53,544 nt of DNA. It comes from ZC4RG29 sp964521255 (GTDB lineage: Bacteria > Bacteroidota > Bacteroidia > Cytophagales > Cyclobacteriaceae). The notes beneath the pieces are model-generated. The model had not been told where the DNA came from, made no database searches, and saw only the letters and a list, made by a program, of their open reading frames with translations. The position numbers were made by a program, and so were the translations under genes. The stretch is from assembly GCA_964521255.1 (NCBI GenBank), contig CAZFRM010000028.1, positions 1 to 53,544 on the forward strand, in the 5' to 3' direction. Shown here one piece after another: positions 34,816 through 44,586 of this stretch; positions within the stretch are counted from its first letter, which is position 1, and every line of letters begins with the position of its first letter.

Positions 34816-37800
34816 TCCAAGATCTAAATCATTCAGCTTTGTAGTGGTTGTTGAGATTGTTTCTTTTACATCTTCCGCAATGACTCTCATGTACTCCGCA
34901 GTTTGTGCAGGAGTAAGATTCTTATTAAGAATAGTTTGCCCATTTACCACAGAAGATTGTTCCGCCCACCAATTCATGTGGTCTTCCATTTGCTTGGTTA
35001 ATTTAGGATGTGGCCCATGTCGTCCTGCGCCAGTTGCTTTAACATACTTCTCTACTGCTATTCCGTTTACACTTCCTGAATTGAATTCAAACCCACCTTC
35101 AACACCCTTCTTAACGTATTGATTTTCCTTTAAACTTTGAACTGGAAACAGGTGATGTGCGTCCTCCGTAGATTTGATACCGGTCAAAGAAGTCCTTAAA
35201 GCTCCTCTTTGCTTAATCGCGTTTTGAACGGCTTGGCTTCCATAGCTTGAAACGTCTTCAACAAAACCGATACTACCATCCGCATTCTTTATAAAGCCCG
35301 CATTGTTAAAAGTTTCTCCTGTGTTGCTTCTGACAGTAATACCATCAAACTTCTTTGAAGATGAAGAAGCGGCCGAAACAAAAAAGTCATCAGAGATTTC
35401 AAGTATTTCGTCAGCGCCTTCTTTAAGAAGTTTACCAACTTCATCACCGTTCTTAGTCAGTATTCGCGCTCCGTCCTGTATTGCTTCAAAGGTCAACTCT
35501 ATCCCTTCGTCAGCAAACTTACTTACGGTGGTTAAAGATTTAATGCCTGTGCGGATTCCATCAGGTGCGTTTTGAAGTCGTTTCCACGCATCAACCAAAT
35601 CAGGTTCTTCACCAAACTTTTTAAACAAGCTCTCATTGTCAAGATCATCGTCAAGTTTTTTCAGCAGATCGTCCGTCCAGCCAGCATTATCAACCTTTCT
35701 AAGAACGTTTTCAGGCAATTTACCTAAATTTTTAAAATTGGTGTTTACTCTTACGCCAAACTTACCATCCCTGGTACGGGTTATCTGTAGCACGCGGTTG
35801 CCAAACGGTACGGTGTTACCCTCTGGCGTTACCATAGCCCAGGCTTCGCCAAGCTGCAACTCGTAACGGGGAAGGGATGCGTCAAATTCTATCGCATCTA
35901 TCCAACGCATCGCCTTCACTACATACTTTCCTGCTTCCTCGTAAAGCTCCAGTATCGCATCCGTACCTGACTTGATAATAAACCGGGAGCTGCTGATCCC
36001 AAACTCCAGGCCTTGCCGTAACATCCAGGCTATTGGTTTTATCAACTCATCTCCAAAACGATTAATCATTTTGAATACCGGCTCCAACAAGTCCACCACA
36101 TACTTTATTCCTTTAATGCTATAGAGTGAACCCTTCACTGCTTCGACCGCTCCGGCGGTAAACAGGGTTATCGCAATTTCAACTGTTATGTTACCCGCCA
36201 GATAATGTAAGCCGGTAAGATTGCCACGGGTTATTTTATCCCATTCCCTGGTGGCCATTTGCCAACCCATCCTTCCAATTCCAATTAAGCATTCTTTCGC
36301 AATCTTAATCGCGTTGTCCCAGTTCTGTTGGAACACCAATACTACCGCCTGCACCTGCTCATTAACTTCCTCGCGGTATTTAGGGTCCAGTATTAATTTC
36401 AGACAGGTCGGCCGAACATCATTGGCAACCTTATAGGCATCAACCACGAACTTGAGATTGTCCACTACGCCATTCCATATACCCAGGCTTAAGGCTATGT
36501 AATTCTGCAAAGGAGATAACCAAACCGGATCATCAAGCCAGCGTATTACAGGTTTAAAAACATATTCATTATCGGAAGAATCCCACCACTTTGACTCTAC
36601 GTGCGCATATTCGAAACAATTCGAAATGATCTTCAGGAACTTACTCTCAAAGTTGAAGTAGTCTATTATATCCGCAGCAGAGGTGAAACGCGGAGCGGAT
36701 TTCTTATACACTTCACCAACATATTGCTGCACCTGGCCGGGAACCACACCGTAAATGCTTGCCTGGGTTGTATGTTGCAAAAAGCTGGTTGAATAAAATA
36801 GCTGCGTTTGTATTTCTCCCGCTTTATCAATATGAACCCAGTAAACAGTATTAGGTAGTGAAGAACCGTTTAACACGGTCTTGATATTGGTAATTATTTC
36901 AGCGGGCGTCTCTTCGTCAGTAATGATGGCACGGCCCGTTTCGTCCGCCATGTTGGAAATAACTTCATCCTGAAGGGAATGAAATAATCCGGTATAGTCA
37001 TAGACTCGTCTTACATCACTGGCAGAAAAGGCTTCATTGGTTTTTTTGCCGGCGTTAGAGTACCATTGCCTTATATTTTTATTGGATGCTTTATAGGCCA
37101 GATTAACTTCCGCCTGACCAGAAAATATTTCAGTCAACGCAGTGTATAATGCTTTGAGCTTATACTCAATATGTTTGTATGGATCCTTATAAACATCTGA
37201 TGGTGTATATTTAAATACAGCATTGATATGGTTTTGGGCCGCAGCATCATCCAGGGTTACTCCCCTTGCTATATAATTGTAGAAATAACGTTCTTCTTTT
37301 TCTTGATTTTCATAATAGGTAATCAAACTCCCTACTGCATAAAGGATTTTATCACTATAAGCGGCATTTTTCAAAATGCTTTCTGCAAGCATATCGTTAA
37401 TAGCCCCTTTTAATCCATTCTGGATACCCTCTACTCTCGCTTTATCACTGGCGAGGTTCTTTAATAATGAGTAGGCATTTTGACCTGGAAGCTTCTCATC
37501 TACCCTGATGGGCACAGGATACTTATCAATGTAGATTACATAGCATCGCGTACTTCCAAATTGTTTTTCATGATTGATAAGCAGTGCCCTTTCATTGAGC
37601 GACTTTAGCTCTTCATCGTCAAGTTTCCCGGATTTATCAACCACCCAAATTGTATCATTTTCTGAAACTTGAGGGTAGAGATAAACAAGATAATTATTGC
37701 GAAAACCAACTCCCTGCCTGTCATTTTCCCGGTTGAATTTTTCCAGTTCGTTGAGTCTTTCTACTCCACGCTTTACCAACCTATCCAAACCACTTTCAGC

Positions 37801-37872
37801 ATGCAGTTTGGTGATCCAGAGACTTAATAAAAGGACGGAATAATATCTCATTCGTATACTAATGCTTTTCAA
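34801..37872 (-). CDS. Full-length exported polymorphic toxin with AHH (HNH-type) nuclease tip
   Basis: A 1023-aa protein with a signal peptide (about 1-25, LLSLWITKLHA), a long helical core (about 30-750; a related remnant is at 13831) and a hydrophobic stretch near residue 560-585. The junction motif EEPDLVDAWK is at 755-764, and a tip of about 260 residues follows. The tip ends in a nuclease domain with Ala905-His-His (DAHHLFPVQSLKEN) and GRHGPHP at 950-956, the AHH signature of the HNH/Endo VII superfamily. No T9SS sorting domain is visible on it. The start overlaps the 771-aa gene by 14 bp, so it is translationally coupled to proteins that may display or export it. The tip would cut DNA (or RNA) in a target cell. 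Confidence 0.85.
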   Translation of the reverse strand: MKSISIRMRYYSVLLLSLWITKLHAESGLDRLVKRGVERLNELEKFNRENDRQGVGFRNNYLVYLYPQVSENDTIWVVDKSGKLDDEELKSLNERALLINHEKQFGSTRCYVIYIDKYPVPIRVDEKLPGQNAYSLLKNLASDKARVEGIQNGLKGAINDMLAESILKNAAYSDKILYAVGSLITYYENQEKEERYFYNYIARGVTLDDAAAQNHINAVFKYTPSDVYKDPYKHIEYKLKALYTALTEIFSGQAEVNLAYKASNKNIRQWYSNAGKKTNEAFSASDVRRVYDYTGLFHSLQDEVISNMADETGRAIITDEETPAEIITNIKTVLNGSSLPNTVYWVHIDKAGEIQTQLFYSTSFLQHTTQASIYGVVPGQVQQYVGEVYKKSAPRFTSAADIIDYFNFESKFLKIISNCFEYAHVESKWWDSSDNEYVFKPVIRWLDDPVWLSPLQNYIALSLGIWNGVVDNLKFVVDAYKVANDVRPTCLKLILDPKYREEVNEQVQAVVLVFQQNWDNAIKIAKECLIGIGRMGWQMATREWDKITRGNLTGLHYLAGNITVEIAITLFTAGAVEAVKGSLYSIKGIKYVVDLLEPVFKMINRFGDELIKPIAWMLRQGLEFGISSSRFIIKSGTDAILELYEEAGKYVVKAMRWIDAIEFDASLPRYELQLGEAWAMVTPEGNTVPFGNRVLQITRTRDGKFGVRVNTNFKNLGKLPENVLRKVDNAGWTDDLLKKLDDDLDNESLFKKFGEEPDLVDAWKRLQNAPDGIRTGIKSLTTVSKFADEGIELTFEAIQDGARILTKNGDEVGKLLKEGADEILEISDDFFVSAASSSSKKFDGITVRSNTGETFNNAGFIKNADGSIGFVEDVSSYGSQAVQNAIKQRGALRTSLTGIKSTEDAHHLFPVQSLKENQYVKKGVEGGFEFNSGSVNGIAVEKYVKATGAGRHGPHPKLTKQMEDHMNWWAEQSSVVNGQTILNKNLTPAQTAEYMRVIAEDVKETISTTTTKLNDLDLGLDHF

Positions 37873-40174
37873 AATAATTATTTACCAATACTTCCACATG
37901 CTGGATAATAGCTTCTTTAACAGATGAAATCAAATCATCCTCTTTGGCCCCACCCTGCATATTTCTCTCGACATATTCTCCATACGGTTTTCCATCCACC
38001 GAAAGATCACTCGCCAACAACTCCATATCGCGACTACTCAAAAGGTCTGAGGATAGAGTAAATAGCACCCGACCAAAGAATAATTCACGATTGGATTTTG
38101 TAACTGCAAATGCTTCGTTATCAAATGGCATTACTGGGATTGCTTCAAGGGGTTCAAGCAAAGTAAATGTTCCCCAATTTGTATCGGTCTTACCATTTTC
38201 TATATTAAAAGGACTTTTTCCGGCAAGAGCCTGTTCTGCATTATGAGCATCCTCTTGTAACCGGTTAAGCAGTGCTTCATTATATTCTCTTCTTATAGAT
38301 TTCAGCGCTTTCCTGAGAATATCCTTAGCGTCTTTGGATATACTACTGGACCCACCAATTAACCCCCCTCCATCAACCTTCGTCACCTTTGTTTCGCCCG
38401 TTGTTTTATCCTTCTGCACCACCCACTGATCTCCGCTTTTATCCTGTAAAATAATGGCTTTGTCCGGTAAAGCCAGTAGCACCTGCATTACTTCGGCGTT
38501 GCCCGTTACGTTGCCTTCACGGTCTGTAACCGTAACCAGGCTTGCGCCTTCAACCTTCACCTCGTCAATTTCAATACGATCATACATGAAGATTTTGTCG
38601 TAAAACTCCACACCGGCCCACGCTTCACGGTTAGCGCGATGGAGCTTATTCTGCTCTGCCTTCGCCCGCTCTTCCACCTGCTGTACCAGCAACTCGCCAA
38701 CGCCTTTGGTCACAAAGTTTATTCGCCCATAGGCTACTTGCCGGTTGTCGTTAATGAAGATGCGCTCGAAGCTTACATAGAAAACCGCACCGCCAAGATA
38801 GGGTACGCTCACCGTGCCCAGGCCTTTGTACCATCCTTCACCCAATGCCTCAAGGTCTTTCAGCATCATATCCATACCATACGCGTCAATGGTCTGATGA
38901 ATGAGGGCGTCTCGCAACGGATTAACCAGGGGCGGGGGTTGTAAAGACGGATCGCCGCATTGTGCCACGCGGTACGGCATGGTGCGGAATTTTACTATGT
39001 CACTGTACGGTCCGTAAATACCGTTCTGCTTTCCCTGTATCCGGGTTTCATATTCCGTGTCGGGCTCCAGGTCAAAGAGCTTCAGCTCAGGGGTAGCGGC
39101 ATCGTTAAAACCATCATTCCCCAGGTCGTTGCTGAACCACTCATAATCCTGGTTTGCTTTTTTGTAAAAAACACGATACCCGTCATACCCGCCGGCTTCC
39201 CACCAAATGCGGGCGCGGCGGTCGGTCTGGCCTTCGGCCTGCAGCTTCTGCACCATGCCCACCTGAAAACCGGGATCAACGGCGCTATACGTGAATGTGC
39301 ATACTTCGCTGTACCCGTTGTTTCTGAAGGCATCTTTCCCGTTTCTGTCGATGGCACGGACACGCCATACGTAGGTCATGCCTTCCAGTAAGGCTGGCTC
39401 CGCCGGACCATAGACCAGTTGTGTAAATGGAACCGTGGTTCGGAAGACGGGTTGTGTGGAAAGCACCACGTCGTTAGGGTTTCGCCCTTCCGGTCTTGTT
39501 TCATGCAGGCTGAATTCATATTCCGTGTCAGCGGCCGCGTTGGGTGATGACGTGTTTCGCGAAAGCCAGGAGAAGACAATCTGCTGCGGCATGCGGGCCA
39601 CCACCTTACTCCCGCAGGCCGGGTAGTTGATCATCGGCGGCTCTCCTTTTGAAAGATAATAAAAGGTGCTGCCGGCATTGCTTACCTGTATATCCTGGCG
39701 CCGGTAATCATACGCAACAAAGCTGATGCGATAGCTTCCTTCGGGTAATGCCCGGGTGCGCTCATACTGGGCACGGTTGTATCCCACAAAATCAAGGTTA
39801 CGGCTGTCCAGGTAAGGGGCAAGTTCAGCGCCTGAAATAACGGTTGGTACACCGGCTGTAAGGGTAATGGGCCGCGGTATAAAAGTCCGTGATGTTTGCA
39901 TGATAACTTTCCCGTTCAGCTCAACAATCATCATCAGCCGAAGCTGGTAAGAAGGTAGCGTAAGATCACGTTGCTGCAAGATCACACGAAGCTTCTCACT
40001 TCCTTCCGCGGCATAATCGCTGAGGTATACCGAATAGGGCGGAACAAGCTGCGTGGTGGAATGCACCGGGTAGAATTGTGCCCGGGAAGAAAAAATAAAA
40101 CAAGCGCTTAGCAAGGCCGTCAGGACAAGCTTTCTTATTATTTCCTTATTTACACACCTGATTTTTTCAACCAT
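37859..40174 (-). CDS. Exported fibronectin-III-like protein, toxin partner
   Basis: A 771-aa exported protein. The signal peptide ends near FSSRAQ (residue about 32). The N-terminal part (50-200) carries LRVILQQRDLTLPSYQLRL and FVAYDYRRQDIQVSN, as in Bacteroidota proteins that carry Fn3 domains. Two Fn3-like units follow (about 200-400: VFSWLSRN, YVWRVRAIDRNG, LFDLEPDTEYETRIQG). The second half is a charged, partly coiled-coil region. It overlaps the toxin gene, so it is likely a periplasmic or surface carrier of it. I cannot assign a biochemical activity. Confidence 0.75.
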   Translation of the reverse strand: MVEKIRCVNKEIIRKLVLTALLSACFIFSSRAQFYPVHSTTQLVPPYSVYLSDYAAEGSEKLRVILQQRDLTLPSYQLRLMMIVELNGKVIMQTSRTFIPRPITLTAGVPTVISGAELAPYLDSRNLDFVGYNRAQYERTRALPEGSYRISFVAYDYRRQDIQVSNAGSTFYYLSKGEPPMINYPACGSKVVARMPQQIVFSWLSRNTSSPNAAADTEYEFSLHETRPEGRNPNDVVLSTQPVFRTTVPFTQLVYGPAEPALLEGMTYVWRVRAIDRNGKDAFRNNGYSEVCTFTYSAVDPGFQVGMVQKLQAEGQTDRRARIWWEAGGYDGYRVFYKKANQDYEWFSNDLGNDGFNDAATPELKLFDLEPDTEYETRIQGKQNGIYGPYSDIVKFRTMPYRVAQCGDPSLQPPPLVNPLRDALIHQTIDAYGMDMMLKDLEALGEGWYKGLGTVSVPYLGGAVFYVSFERIFINDNRQVAYGRINFVTKGVGELLVQQVEERAKAEQNKLHRANREAWAGVEFYDKIFMYDRIEIDEVKVEGASLVTVTDREGNVTGNAEVMQVLLALPDKAIILQDKSGDQWVVQKDKTTGETKVTKVDGGGLIGGSSSISKDAKDILRKALKSIRREYNEALLNRLQEDAHNAEQALAGKSPFNIENGKTDTNWGTFTLLEPLEAIPVMPFDNEAFAVTKSNRELFFGRVLFTLSSDLLSSRDMELLASDLSVDGKPYGEYVERNMQGGAKEDDLISSVKEAIIQHVEVLVNNYFEKH

Positions 40175-40239
40175 GCCTGTTGGATACTAAGAAGATATTA
40201 ATTTCACTTTTATCAACACTTTAACCAACCCTTTAATAT

Positions 40240-43200
40240 TTATCGTTCAACCAGTAGCCGGATATCTTTTGCATCCGTTTCCGTAATAATTCTCACCAGG
40301 TAAATTCCGGCTGCCACATCACTGAGCCTTATCTGATGATCCTGTATTTCCTGCACTAAATCCCAATGATGCGCGTAATGAACCATACCAATCATATCAT
40401 ATACCAGCAGGGAAACAGGATATTTTTTGGTAAGCCTTACGGTAACATAGAATTCACCGGTGGTGGGATTGGGGGTTACCGTTGCATTCTCAATAGGACG
40501 GTAGCCCGGCAACCGTTCATCAGGCGCATTCGGATCATAGGGATTTACGGTAATGAATTTGGTAATGTTATAATCACAGCCACCGAAGTATCCCGTCATA
40601 CTCACCACGTAGTCGCCGGCCTGGGTGAACATCAATTGGGCCGCCAGCTCCTGATCATCCACAAGCGTAGCCCGGTCGTCAAATCCCCAATGAACGGAAT
40701 CCGGTTTTGGAACACTGATATCAATGATCATGAGGGTGTCCAGTGCATTTCGGCGCGTAGCCACAAGGAAGTTCGGCTCCGGAATATCGTTTCGTCGTAT
40801 GATCTCTGCCGAAGATACTATCGTACATCCGTTAGCATCCCTGGTATAAACTTCATATCGCCCTGCATCTAATTGAAAAGTGGGCGCTGATTGATAGCGG
40901 TCGTCTCCAAGAGAAAAGTTGTACGGCGGCGATCCGCCGGAAGGCTGAATGATTATACTACCATTTGTTTTGCCATAGCATACCGGGAGCGTTGTAAGCG
41001 TAGTCTTTAAAGGCTCGCCAGGCTGCTTAACTTCTGCACTCCCTTCCACCGAACAGCCTGCCTGATCCGTTACGCGAACGGTGTAGCGGCCGGCAACCAA
41101 TTCCTGTAAGGAGGATGTGGTTTTGTTAAGACCGGACCAATGGTATTCAAAATCCGCCACTCCACCGGTAACCAAAGTCTCTATTGATCCTGTCGGCTCA
41201 CCATAACAGCGCGCGTCGGTAACACGTGTATGAATTTCAATGGGTGGATTAACAGCGGCAACCGTTACTTCCCGGATCGTTTCGCAGTTGTTTTTATCCT
41301 GGATGGTAATGACATAACGGTCAGCCTCCAGTTCAGTAAAATTACCCACTGCGCTGGCAGGGGTACCGTTAAGCTGATAAGAATAAGGAGCAATGCCGCC
41401 TGATGCGTTAATCGAAATTCGTCCGGTCTTATCTCCATAACATACCACATCTTCTTTTGCAATGAGGTGTGATGTAACCGGCTGAGGGTTCTGGGTTATC
41501 GCTACGTTTTTCAATACCACACAACCTCTTTCATCTTCCACCTGGAAGGTATGCAAACCCGCAGAAATCTTATCGAAGTTTGGAGATGATTGATAGGGCA
41601 TTCCGTCAATCTTAAAAGCATAGTCCTTATAACCTGATCCATTCCCGCCGAAAGCATTTAAGGTTACAGTGGCATTGTTTCCTCCAAAGCACGATACATT
41701 AAATCCGTTGTAGTCTGATAGCTGGTAAGAAAAGTCTAACGAGGCTTCAGGTGAAGTAATTGAGAAGAAGGATGGCGCTGAGGCCGTACACCCATTCTTA
41801 TCGGTTAACCTTATTTTATAGTTACCAGCATCAAGCGGTGTATTCTTATCAAAGGCAAAATAAGTTGAGCCATCAACAGAATAAGCATATTGATAGGGAG
41901 CAACTCCACCCGATCCTGAAACTTCAATAAAACCCTTATCCTCAAAACAGACGATATCATGAACATCAATTGTTTCAATTTCCAGCAGCGGCGGCTCATA
42001 AACGTTAACTACATTAGAAGTTGCATTACAGTGATTATCATCCTTTACCTTCAATCGAAATTCACCTTCTCCTGAGTTAATGTTCAGGCCTGATATTCCC
42101 ATCGCCACCCAGGCATTGTTGATGTTCCTTTCCCATGTATAGGCATAGCCGCCAACACCGGGAGTACCTCCGGAAATATTGGCTGTTAATTCACCATTGT
42201 CCAGTCCATAACAACTGATGTCTTTTTTTGTAACCTGTGGAATAATTTGAGTTGGATGAGCAATCGGTAAAGAGCCGGGATGCACATATACATCATGGCA
42301 GGCAGCGTTAGCATTATGGATGGACATGTAATAGTTGCCGGCTGTGAGCGCATTGAATATTCCAGTCGTATTTGAAAAATTTTCACCTGAAGAATTTGTA
42401 ACATCAAAACGATATGATCCTGAGCCGCCTGAAGCTGTTAATAAAATTGCGCCATCATTGCCGCTATAACAGGAAATACTATCAAGGGTAATACTTTCTG
42501 CTCGCAGGGGTTCAGGAGCTTCAACATCAAAATCGATAACGAGTCCATTGCAGATTGAGCCTCCTTTTTCAGTTATCTCAAGTCTGTAATCCTGGCCAGG
42601 AGGAAGGGCGCTCCATGTGTACGCGTCATTGCCATCTTCACGTTCTCCATACACGTTTCCATTGCGCAAAAGACGGTAATGGTAAACGTGAGAAACGGAG
42701 CGATCAAACGGACCCGATGTGCGATTTGCAGACACCTGGATAACACCATCGCCAGGAAGGTTGCAGGTTGCTCTTGATACAATGACTTCCTGTTCGCGTA
42801 TTTTTGAAGGTTGGGTGATTTCAAAATTACGAATGATTTGAGGCGTACAACCGTCGCTAACGGTAAGGCTGTAGGAACCGATGGTCAGATTAACCATGGA
42901 AACACTGGCTCCTGCAACGGATGTAGCCGCTGTTCTTTGAAGGCCATCGGTAACATTGTTGAGGCTATAATTAACATTTGCGGGGTTTCCACCATTGATT
43001 GTAAGGTCAATGCGGCCCGTATTTTCTCCATGGCATTGAATATCAACATCAGCAAACGCAGCCAGGTTGATATTGGGCGTAGGAGCCACAGTGCAATGAT
43101 TTATTTTCCTTGGACATGATCCCTGTGCACCGTCATTATTAAGAAGAAATATCGTATACACACCCGGCGGTACCTGGTTAATCTCCAATCTTGTAGTATT

Positions 43201-44382
43201 TGACGAGCCGGAAGTAAATAAGTCGCTGATAAAACATTGTTGAGTAGTGGGGTTGCAATTCAGCGCGTCAACATTACCCTTCATGACAATGTATTTGTAT
43301 GTTGGCGGCGATGAGCTGATGTTATTAACAATAATTTTTCCGGTACCCTGACCTTCCGGACAAGACTCCATAGTTACCAATGTAGTATTAGCTACCGGCG
43401 CCGGCGGCAGAAATTCAAAAAAAGCTGTCGCTGAATTATTCCCTGTCAACTGTGGCCCTATTCCTTTCACCCTGAAATAAACGCGGCGCGTTGCCGTTAG
43501 TGGAATACCTGCCTTAGCAAAAATATCTGACAAGGGATGAAATGTAAGGGTATTGGTAGACTGCACTTCTTTTAGATCATACCAATCCGCTGCCCTAAGG
43601 GTGGATGGCTTTCCTTGTAAGCAATTGGTAAGGTCTGTGACATAACAACCTGGCGACCCGAAATTTCGATCCGGACAGTAAGTGTTCCAACAACTTTCAT
43701 AAGCTGGATTGGGTACACTCGTGCTGTCGCCCGCAATATGAAACTGCCACAAATAACTAATACCAGAAGTATTGGTAAGCGTATTTGCCGGAAGCGCTGA
43801 CAACGATAGATCATAATCACCACATTGTAATGCGGAAGGCCCGTTAATTTTTAAATTGGGAGGCAAATATCGTATGCGGTAATAGATAATAACTTTAGAA
43901 CCACCTATTTGCGTAGAGTCTTTTAGTTGAGAAGAGAATTCTCCGGAAGGAAAGTGGTTTAAATTAATACTAACTGTTTTCTCCGTTTCAAAAAAATCAT
44001 CTCTGTGCCCAAAACCACCCTCTGAAGCTTTGCAGTCATCATCACCCTGATTACGTTCCTGGTGGGTTACGAAAACAACGGTGAAAAATGAAGCCGTTCC
44101 ATCAATAGAAGTTATGATCTGCCTGTTAGGATATCCCGTGCCGTTTCTTGAATTGGTAAATTTTATACAAGGATTTGTCAACAGATTAGCATCCGTCTTA
44201 GTGTTTTTGAAAACACGAATACGCGGGCCAAATCCTTCATTGTCATAACCGGACCAGGTCACCTGATCAACCACCATATCAACACGAATGGAAGTCTGTG
44301 CCCGCACACAAGAAAAAATTAAAAGACAGGCAATAAGAAGAAAAAAAATTTTAGTAAAAAAATACTGCATCATTAAACACAA
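40240..44382 (-). CDS. SprB-repeat surface protein with T9SS C-terminal sorting domain
   Basis: A 1380-aa protein with a signal peptide (ending near CVRAQ). At least seven SprB/PKD-like repeats run through the middle, each with the pattern CYGxxxGxIxxxxxGGxxPY (for example CYGKTNGSIIIQPSGGSPPY, CYGDKTGRISINASGGIAPY). A C-terminal type A sorting domain follows (about 1300-1380: VTPNPTTGEFYVTV, SDVAAGIYLVRI). The sorting domain directs export through the type IX system and anchoring at the surface. SprB itself is the gliding adhesin, but here the repeats probably form an extended adhesin or stalk. It is 65 bp upstream of the 771-aa gene, in the same direction. Confidence 0.85.
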   Translation of the reverse strand: MCLMMQYFFTKIFFLLIACLLIFSCVRAQTSIRVDMVVDQVTWSGYDNEGFGPRIRVFKNTKTDANLLTNPCIKFTNSRNGTGYPNRQIITSIDGTASFFTVVFVTHQERNQGDDDCKASEGGFGHRDDFFETEKTVSINLNHFPSGEFSSQLKDSTQIGGSKVIIYYRIRYLPPNLKINGPSALQCGDYDLSLSALPANTLTNTSGISYLWQFHIAGDSTSVPNPAYESCWNTYCPDRNFGSPGCYVTDLTNCLQGKPSTLRAADWYDLKEVQSTNTLTFHPLSDIFAKAGIPLTATRRVYFRVKGIGPQLTGNNSATAFFEFLPPAPVANTTLVTMESCPEGQGTGKIIVNNISSSPPTYKYIVMKGNVDALNCNPTTQQCFISDLFTSGSSNTTRLEINQVPPGVYTIFLLNNDGAQGSCPRKINHCTVAPTPNINLAAFADVDIQCHGENTGRIDLTINGGNPANVNYSLNNVTDGLQRTAATSVAGASVSMVNLTIGSYSLTVSDGCTPQIIRNFEITQPSKIREQEVIVSRATCNLPGDGVIQVSANRTSGPFDRSVSHVYHYRLLRNGNVYGEREDGNDAYTWSALPPGQDYRLEITEKGGSICNGLVIDFDVEAPEPLRAESITLDSISCYSGNDGAILLTASGGSGSYRFDVTNSSGENFSNTTGIFNALTAGNYYMSIHNANAACHDVYVHPGSLPIAHPTQIIPQVTKKDISCYGLDNGELTANISGGTPGVGGYAYTWERNINNAWVAMGISGLNINSGEGEFRLKVKDDNHCNATSNVVNVYEPPLLEIETIDVHDIVCFEDKGFIEVSGSGGVAPYQYAYSVDGSTYFAFDKNTPLDAGNYKIRLTDKNGCTASAPSFFSITSPEASLDFSYQLSDYNGFNVSCFGGNNATVTLNAFGGNGSGYKDYAFKIDGMPYQSSPNFDKISAGLHTFQVEDERGCVVLKNVAITQNPQPVTSHLIAKEDVVCYGDKTGRISINASGGIAPYSYQLNGTPASAVGNFTELEADRYVITIQDKNNCETIREVTVAAVNPPIEIHTRVTDARCYGEPTGSIETLVTGGVADFEYHWSGLNKTTSSLQELVAGRYTVRVTDQAGCSVEGSAEVKQPGEPLKTTLTTLPVCYGKTNGSIIIQPSGGSPPYNFSLGDDRYQSAPTFQLDAGRYEVYTRDANGCTIVSSAEIIRRNDIPEPNFLVATRRNALDTLMIIDISVPKPDSVHWGFDDRATLVDDQELAAQLMFTQAGDYVVSMTGYFGGCDYNITKFITVNPYDPNAPDERLPGYRPIENATVTPNPTTGEFYVTVRLTKKYPVSLLVYDMIGMVHYAHHWDLVQEIQDHQIRLSDVAAGIYLVRIITETDAKDIRLLVER

Positions 44383-44555
44383 CTTATGGTCTATGCATTA
44401 TTGGGTGACCAAAATGCGAGCTGATTTATAAGTATCATTCACAACATTGGTCGCCAATATAGACACTAGATATAATTCATCCCCAAAAAAGTAACCGGAA
44501 TTTTTTAAGATTCAGGAAATCCTTACGTTGATTAAAAAATACTCGCTCCATTGTT

Positions 44556-44563
44556 TACTTTTG
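44556..44563 (+). promoter_or_regulatory. -7 box for the 1469-aa gene
   Basis: TACTTTTG, 23 bp before the start codon at 44587, in the 204-bp divergent intergenic region. A TTG occurs at 44528-44530, 25 bp away, longer than the usual 19-21. Confidence 0.5.
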
Positions 44564-44586
44564 AGTCTGATTCGTATTAAACCGTT

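Larger units (their letters stand above)
27709..36440. repeat. 8732-bp duplicated block, copy 2
   Basis: Partner of 16911-25642. Its right limit (36440) lies in the middle of the intact toxin gene, so this is the copy still joined to a full-length core. The 2066 bp between the two copies (25643-27708) are unique, so this is not a simple head-to-tail duplication. Confidence 0.95.

Noticed and set aside
16911..36440. Simple tandem duplication
   Set aside because: The copies are separated by 2066 bp of unique sequence, and the second copy does not continue into a repeat of that DNA.
16911..36440. CRISPR array or phage island
   Set aside because: There are no short regularly spaced repeats with spacers, and no capsid, terminase or tail genes.
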